A DNA stretch of 64,000 nt. It comes from Clonostachys chloroleuca. Its lineage: Eukaryota; Ascomycota; Sordariomycetes; Hypocreales; Bionectriaceae. Of the stretch, positions 58,540 through 64,000 are shown piece after piece (position 1 is the first letter of the stretch; every line of letters begins with the position of its first letter). The notes under the pieces were generated by a model, which did no database searches, had not been told where the DNA came from, and was given only the letters and a program-made list of their open reading frames with translations. Where the stretch lies: positions 14,260,001-14,324,000 of the forward strand of contig JBANAY010000004.1 of NCBI GenBank assembly GCA_037952775.1, given 5' to 3'. Made by a program: the position numbers and the translations under genes.

Positions 58540-59747
58540 GAGGCATAGCTCGTCACATTCCTTCTCTTCCTGTTCTTAAATGATAGACAAAGCTCCCTGT
58601 CCTGAAACACAGCTGCGAGCTTGTTGGTGATGTCTTGAAGCTAGGGCAAAAGGGAGCTGGACAGCGTTGACCCCACCTCTCTTCCCTCTCTTCCCCCTTA
58701 CCCCTTCCCCGGTTACGTTGTAAGTTACGAGAAGCGGAATTTGCCCTGGAGCAAGGGCGAGGGCCTGTTGGCCGGTGGTGTAGATTAATGATACCCTTTC
58801 TCTTGAGTTGGTTCAAAAGATCTTGATTTGTTTCTGAGATTTGATGAGGTTCATGATTATTCGCTCTGTGATCAGTGACCCCCTTCCCTCCTCCGCAGTT
58901 CATGCATAAGCATCTTCGTTATACATTCGATCCATGTTTTAACATGCCTATTATGCATCCAATCAGGTCAAAACTCTAAACCCCAACGATATCCAATTGT
59001 GTGTGCATAGCCACATCAGAAAGGAGGAGCTCATGCCTCGTGGTTGTAGACTAACACCAGATGACGCCTTTGGCACAAACAACCAGCCCGTACACACCGT
59101 CAGCTGCAAGGTCCAGCCCTGGAAGTTAATTTGCAGATACAGCTTTCCGTAAATGGACGAATCTGCTCGCTTCGGTGCCTAGATCTTCCCCGAAGAGCTC
59201 TTGGCCGCACGCGCTCGGCGCCTAAATCCATGCAAGGCTACCAACAAATTGTGTTGGCAGCCCACTAACACCATCTCCCCTGCTTCAGTCGGCCACATGG
59301 TTTTATGTCCGAACTGGTTCATGACTCAGTTCACTTCCAATTCTGACCAGTTCCATTTGCATTCGTGACAAGGCTGGTATCTTGAGTGCGGATATTGTGG
59401 ATTGTGGGCCATACCCTAGACCCCAGAGTGATCAATACTCTATTCTTCGCTCCTTCAACACAATGGTTTCTTTCTTATTGTTTGATGGATCGAGTGGACT
59501 TTGCGAAATTACTCAAAATCGCCGGTCATGAATATCTTCTCTAAACTGGAAAGGTAAGAGTGGTGTGGATTACGGTAGAGTTGTTGGTGGTTATGTCCAT
59601 GGCAGCATCACGAGGCGATTACAACCATGGTATGTCTACTTTTTATAGAAGACACTCTGAGGCTTGTTGTCCCTCTTTTCGGTTGTCCCAGACGTATGTG
59701 ACATTCTGTCCCAGCTTCACCTTCCTTGCGTATCCAGAAAAGCTCTG
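58540..59747. other. Intergenic, no gene seen
   Basis: Downstream flank of alg6 with pyrimidine-rich tracts (58675-58710), then AT-rich sequence and the upstream region of the cupredoxin-like gene. Frames at 58553-58903 (minus) and 59560-59748 (plus) are unsupported. Confidence 0.45.
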
Positions 59748-61219
59748 ATGACGATGAAGAGGCACAGCATTTTCTTCACATTTCTTGTGACAAGATGTCT
59801 AGCCCTGACACTCTTACCTCACGCAACAGCAACAACAAATCCCCGTGTTTTAAATTCACGGACGATTTCCCTAAGTCAAGCTACGCATACAATCAAAGTA
59901 GGGAAGGTAAGTACAGTATTGCCCTCCTCGGGCTCTCGTACAGTGGCCAGAAATAGAAGCTTACAAGAGACCGATAAGTCTAGATACATGATTGAACCAC
60001 GCGAGGTTGTTGCAGAACTTGGTGATTACATTGAGTGGCAGTTTTGGTCAGGCACGCACCAGATCTCGAGAGGAGACTTTGACCACCCATGTTCTCCCTA
60101 CGAAGACTTTCACCCGGACGGGCAGGGCTTCTCAAGCGGGGAGAAGTTGGTTGAAGCACCGAGATAAGATGTAGGCTGGCTAAAACAACGCCTCATTGTT
60201 GGGAATTCATGCTTACGAGTGGGAATATAGCCCTTGATTTTTCGGCTGCAAGTGAATGAGTCAGAGCCAATGTTCTTCTACTCTAGTAGCAATGATGACT
60301 GTTCTGAGCACAAGATGGTCGGAGTCATTAACCCGGTGAGTCGTTTCCAAGAGATGTGTCATTAGCCGCAGTACTCATACCGGTCAGACCGAGAAAAAGA
60401 ACCTGCAATTGTGGAATGACAATGCCTGGAAATTCACGGTGCAAGTCCGGGAAGAATCAAGGGACGATGAATCACCAAAGTCTCTTTACAGCCGCTCCTG
60501 TGGTGATGGCGACTTCATCCTCGGCGCTGGGCAAGTCGTAGGAATTGCCCTGGGAGGCGCCGCAGCCATTCTCATCGCGGGATTGTTGGGTTTCTTCTGT
60601 CATCGGCATTCAGTCGAGGGGCCGGTGACGTCCAGACCTATCCGGCGGAGTTCCTATCCTGTGCACTACCAATCCAAATACACAGATCCTGTGAATCGAC
60701 CTCACAGGCCATCACGGGCTGCAGTACCAAGAGGTTCCCCGTCTGGAACTGGGATAAGAAGAGAGTGGAGAAACTCATTGAGGAGGCAGAAAAAGCCTAG
60801 TGTCCCAAGGCAATCCCACGACACTCGCCAACTTCCTTCTATCCCGTCTCAACCCCCTGTAAGTGCCGTGGTGGCGAGAAAGATGAGTCGCCCGGTGGCT
60901 AGTCACCCGATACATGAAGATACGAGAATGTGAGTCTCCCCAGCATGAATGAGCCACTGTCCGTCTGAGTCATACTGATACGAACCAACGAGCCAGAGGA
61001 AATTCGACAAGAGAGACGGAGACGTGTGACGGTTCGGCTGAGATACCGGTTGTGTTTTCACCACCAAGCCCTGTCGAGCTCCCTTCGCAATCGAGGGATT
61101 GGCTGTCAACCTACTTCCGGCCAACGAGCGTTAACTTGGGGCTTGCACTGTCGCCGAATAGCAATCGCCAATTGTCGTGGTCAGGTAATGAAGCTCTGCA
61201 GCGACCTTCACCAGTCTAA
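59748..61219 (+). CDS. Cupredoxin-like extracellular domain, single-pass membrane protein
   Basis: Several exons. The start MTMKRHSIFFTFLVTRCLALTLL gives a signal peptide. Exon 1 (to 59906) ends HTIKVGK; the intron 59907-59969 leads to TDKSRYMIEPREVVAELGDYIEWQFWSGTHQISRGDFDHPCSPYED, the cupredoxin-like fold of fungal extracellular Ser-rich proteins. A further intron of about 100 bases (donor uncertain, acceptor near 60230) leads to FRLQVNESEPMFFYSSSNDDCSEHKMVGVINP, then GTGAGT...GTCAG to TEKKNLQLW. A membrane span GAGQVVGIALGGAAAILIAGLLGFF and a basic, Ser/Pro-rich cytoplasmic tail follow. A last intron after DTR (GTGAGT, acceptor near 61000) may extend it to RPSPV at 61219. The usual type-1 copper ligands are not clearly all present. 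Exon borders in the middle are uncertain. Confidence 0.65.
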
Positions 61220-61647
61220 GCTGGGGGTCTAGTTTTGCTTGGTGGGGGCCTACCCTGCGAGCCAACTTTGTCGCGATTCTTTTTTGTCTTGGTGGGGGAG
61301 GGGTCAATTTCTGTAGGGCCAACATGGAAAACATCATTGTAATAGATCAATCATCTGTTTTCTGCGGCACTTTCTTCCGTCGTTCGTGTTGGTTTTGGTA
61401 TCTATGTTCCATACTGAGATTTTTCAACAATCGTCACACATCACTCCTGATTGAAGGAAAAATTGTTTCGAAGTAGGCAAGCCGTAGTTTTATTTTCACA
61501 AGCCGAGGGCTACGTGGTATTCCCATCTAACCCGAAAAGACACCTTTGACTCCCAGCCATGAGCGACCGCAGCGGTAGCCGCAGCTGCACAACCTAGCCC
61601 ATATAACCTTCGAAATGAGTCTTGACATTTGCTCGAGATGTGAGCGC
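61220..61647. other. Convergent intergenic region
   Basis: Between the 3' ends of the cupredoxin-like gene and the ribosomal P2 gene. The terminators of both are expected here. No open frame is supported. Confidence 0.5.
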
Positions 61648-62049
61648 TTAGTCGAAGAGACCGAAGCCCATGTCCTCATCAGACTCCTCCTTCTCCTCCT
61701 CCTTCTCTTCCTCAGCGGCAGGGGCGTCGCCACCGGCGGCGGCAGCACCACCAGCAGCGGCGGCACCACCGGCACCACCGGAGGGAACGGAAGCAAGCTT
61801 CTCGGAACCGGCAGCGATGAGCTGGAGAATTGTTAGTATAGGTTGAAGATAGAGAGGGTTTGCGCCTCAGGGGCAATTGGATTGACGTACCTCGTTGATG
61901 TCCTTGCCCTCAAGCTCGGAGATCAGGGTATCGAGACGGTCAGAGTCGACCTCAGCACCGACGGACTCAAGGACGGCAGTGATGTCCTTGGCGGAGGGGG
62001 AGGTGTTGCCACCGAGGCCGAGGAGGAGGTAAGCAGCGAGATGCTTCAT
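61648..62049 (-). CDS. RPP2: 60S acidic ribosomal protein P2
   Basis: Exons 62049-61891 and 61821-61648 flank a 69-base intron (GTACGT...TCCAG, 61822-61890) and give 110 residues. Start [23 protein letters not shown], typical for P2; the splice joins ELEGKDINE to [16 protein letters not shown]. An Ala/Gly-rich hinge and the acidic tail with the invariant end [11 protein letters not shown] follow. P1/P2 dimers form the ribosomal stalk that recruits translation GTPases. A likely 5'-UTR intron starts at the GTGAGT near 62164. Intact, strongly conserved housekeeping gene. Confidence 0.97.
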
Positions 62050-63043
62050 TTTGAATTTGCTGTATCCTGGATGGAAGAAAGGTTGTAAGTTTGAATTTCG
62101 GTACGGACCAGAATCTGGAATTGGATGGGGAGAGAGAGAATCAGGGATTTGGAGAGGGGACTCACGTTGTAGATATAGAAACACGAGAAATCAATCACTT
62201 TAACCGCAAATTGGGCGGAGACTGAAACCTTCGAGTTCTGGTGAGGTTGGTTGTTGATGAAAAGGAAACGAAACAAGCCGCGATGTTCGGTTAGAAATGT
62301 TCTTGTGAATTTTGTGTGGGCACACTAAAATCAATTAGGGCGGGACTGGTACTTTGCTCATGTACCTTTTTTTCGCCCTTTGTCCCTCCCAAACTTTTGC
62401 GGACAGGCCCCACCTTGCAGCCAGGGCAAGCGCCAATCGGGGGTTGGCAATGCAAGCCACATCCTTTGGCGATAATGCCTGATAAGAAACATGCTTCAGC
62501 CACTCACGTGCCCTGTTGCAGCCGAGCAAAGCTGTGGCTTGTCCAGTGAATGACTTAATAACGGCACTTGCTGCCTGTAGTGACGCTTGTTGCCAACGAC
62601 AATCCCGTTGCTTTTGTTCTCTCCTCCCGTATCAACCTCCTCTCTTCCCCCTCTTTTCCCTCACCTGCTTTGCCAGCATTTTCTGCTCATTTTTATCCCG
62701 TACAACCCTGCATTCCTTTTCGAGCAATCGTCACATCTCTCATCACAAGGCTTCGGAAGTCGTCCATTTCGAGCGCCGGGACTAAAACAAAACTTTCCGA
62801 ACGGTCGCATAACCCGAAAACCCTCGCCTATCAGGCTCCCGGCGTGTGAGCCATACCGAGACCCATCCTTCCTCCGTCATCGAGGACCCATCAGAGACTC
62901 TCAGCGAGCCAGATCCTCGTGTCAAACGCATACACCGATGACTCACTAACGAAACACCTGGTCGCGGGGCGTATTTTTCACTGCTGCTGAGTGGCTCAAA
63001 CCCAACACATCCCTCCACGGTCGTCTTCACCGTCTGATTCACG
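62050..63043. promoter_or_regulatory. Divergent region between RPP2 and SPT2
   Basis: About 1 kb holding the P2 leader (with a probable leader intron) and the promoters of both genes. CT-rich tracts at 62618-62680 are typical of strong fungal promoters. Frames on both strands (62291-62949) are unsupported. Confidence 0.5.
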
Positions 63044-64000
63044 ATGGCTGTGAGTAACCAGGCACCCTTGCTGGCCCCCTCTTCGACTTGTTTCCCACTA
63101 ACTTTGGCCACCTTTTTCTAGATCGGTGATCTTCTAGCCTCCATCGGAGGTGGTGAACCCGCACCCAAGCGAAAGGCTGAGGAGCAACTCCAAATCGCTT
63201 CCAAGGCTCCACGTATAAACTCCCCCACAGTCTCGCGACCTATCCAACCCACACGGCCGCTTGACCGGCCGAACTCTACACAGTCGACGAATGGAAACGG
63301 GGTCAGGTCGACCGTGTCCTCGGCTCTGAAGCCGACGAACGGCACACACAGAATCACCAAGCCTAGTGCCCCGGTCCGGTCGTCGAGCAATGGCCCGTCA
63401 CCAGCTAGTGCCGTCGCGTCGAGAGCCCCTCCCAAGAAGGGCTCGTTCGCCGAGATCATGGCCAGAGCAAAGGCCGCCCAGGAGACGATGGGCCAGGTTG
63501 GCAAGATCCAGCACAAGAAGGTAGAGAAGGGCGTCATGAAGAAGGAGAAGGACGTGCTCACCAAGCCTGACCCACGAGCCAAGGTTGACCCTCGCCTGGC
63601 TGGAAAGAAACCGGTATCGTCGTCGTCCTACACCGGCACATCCAAAGCCTCGGGGCGACCCACCGCATTAGTAAGTAGTTCCAGAGACCCCTCCCGAGGC
63701 AAGCCAGCGGCCAGGCCATCGGATCGGGACAGGAAACAACACGTGGAGGAGGTGGAGAAGAAGCAGAAGAAGGCCGCGACGGCGACGACAGGTTACACCG
63801 GGACGGCGCGACCCAAGCCTGGCAGCACCACCTCAAAGCACGACAAGGCTCCCCGGGGCGGAGCACTTCTCAATAGACCAGCCCCTCGGGCCGGCGCTTC
63901 GAGATATTCGCGTTATGAGGACGATTATGACGAAGAGCTGGATGATTTCATTGATTACGACGATGAGGAGGAGGGCGAGCCACGGTATAGATACGACTCC
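63044..64000 (+). CDS. spt2: SPT2 chromatin protein, 5' part
   Basis: The first exon has only ATG GCT (63044-63049); a 72-base intron (GTGAGT...TCTAG, 63050-63121) leads to IGDLLASIGGGEPAPKRKAEEQ, after which the frame stays open to the window end with no stop. The protein is basic and disordered (KPTNGTHRITKPSAP, KKGSFAEIMARAKAAQETMGQVGKIQHKK, SSSYTGTSKASGRP), then acidic (RYEDDYDEELDDFIDYDDEEEG), as in fungal SPT2/SIN1 proteins. SPT2 binds histone H3-H4 and DNA and aids nucleosome recycling in transcription. The C-terminal SPT2 domain itself lies beyond 64000, so the call rests on the N-terminal start IGDLL, the KGSFAEIM block and the acidic patch. Confidence 0.8.

Overview
The window looks like genomic DNA of a filamentous ascomycete (Pezizomycotina, probably a Sordariomycete-type fungus; that rank is an inference). 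The evidence is: genes on both strands with short GT-AG introns of about 42-70 bases; fungal-only families (HET-NACHT-WD40, palC, DUF3632, DUF3533, DUF4419, Zn2Cys6 regulator, UPF0643); and core eukaryotic genes (ALG6, ribosomal P2, SPT2, Ptc7-type phosphatase, mitochondrial carrier). There is no prokaryotic operon organisation.

Layout. Positions 1-31000 are gene-poor, AT-rich accessory sequence. They hold a frameshifted phytanoyl-CoA-dioxygenase-like gene, a frameshifted secreted DUF4419 gene, a small secreted protein, an intact-looking HET-NACHT-WD40 NLR of about 1529 residues, and an SNG1/DUF3533 membrane-protein gene broken by a 10-base tandem duplication. They also hold a stand-alone Tc5/CENP-B-type DNA-binding protein, a block of three decayed genes (mandelate-racemase family, Zn2Cys6 regulator tail, maltose-O-acetyltransferase), an 8-cysteine secreted protein, an Hsp31/DJ-1 chaperone, a tiny Pro/Arg-rich secreted peptide gene with two internal repeats, and an unassigned membrane protein. 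Positions 30400-43100 are denser: UPF0643, mitochondrial carrier, DUF3632, Ptc7-type PP2C, a foldback element, a broken SRPK-like kinase, a coiled-coil protein and a nucleoside-deoxyribosyltransferase-like protein. Positions 43700-52600 are again accessory and decayed: an F-box gene with an in-frame TGA, an SPX-ankyrin-GDPD (GDE1-like) gene with several in-frame TAGs, a 17-base minisatellite and an ankyrin relic. Positions 52660-64000 return to ordinary genes: a 12-cysteine secreted protein, palC, alg6, a cupredoxin-like single-pass membrane protein, ribosomal P2 and the start of SPT2.

The main theme is a border between conserved housekeeping genes, all open and cleanly spliced, and accessory genes, most of which carry frameshifts, nonsense codons or internal deletions. 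Several nonsense codons fit C-to-T type changes (CAG to TAG, TGG to TGA), as expected from repeat-induced point mutation or ordinary decay. Several frameshifts sit in homopolymers, so sequencing or assembly error must be excluded gene by gene. The most unusual item is the 83-residue secreted Pro/Arg-rich repeat peptide at 26353-26646, which shows no family I recognise. All splice sites below were read by eye, without alignment or RNA data.
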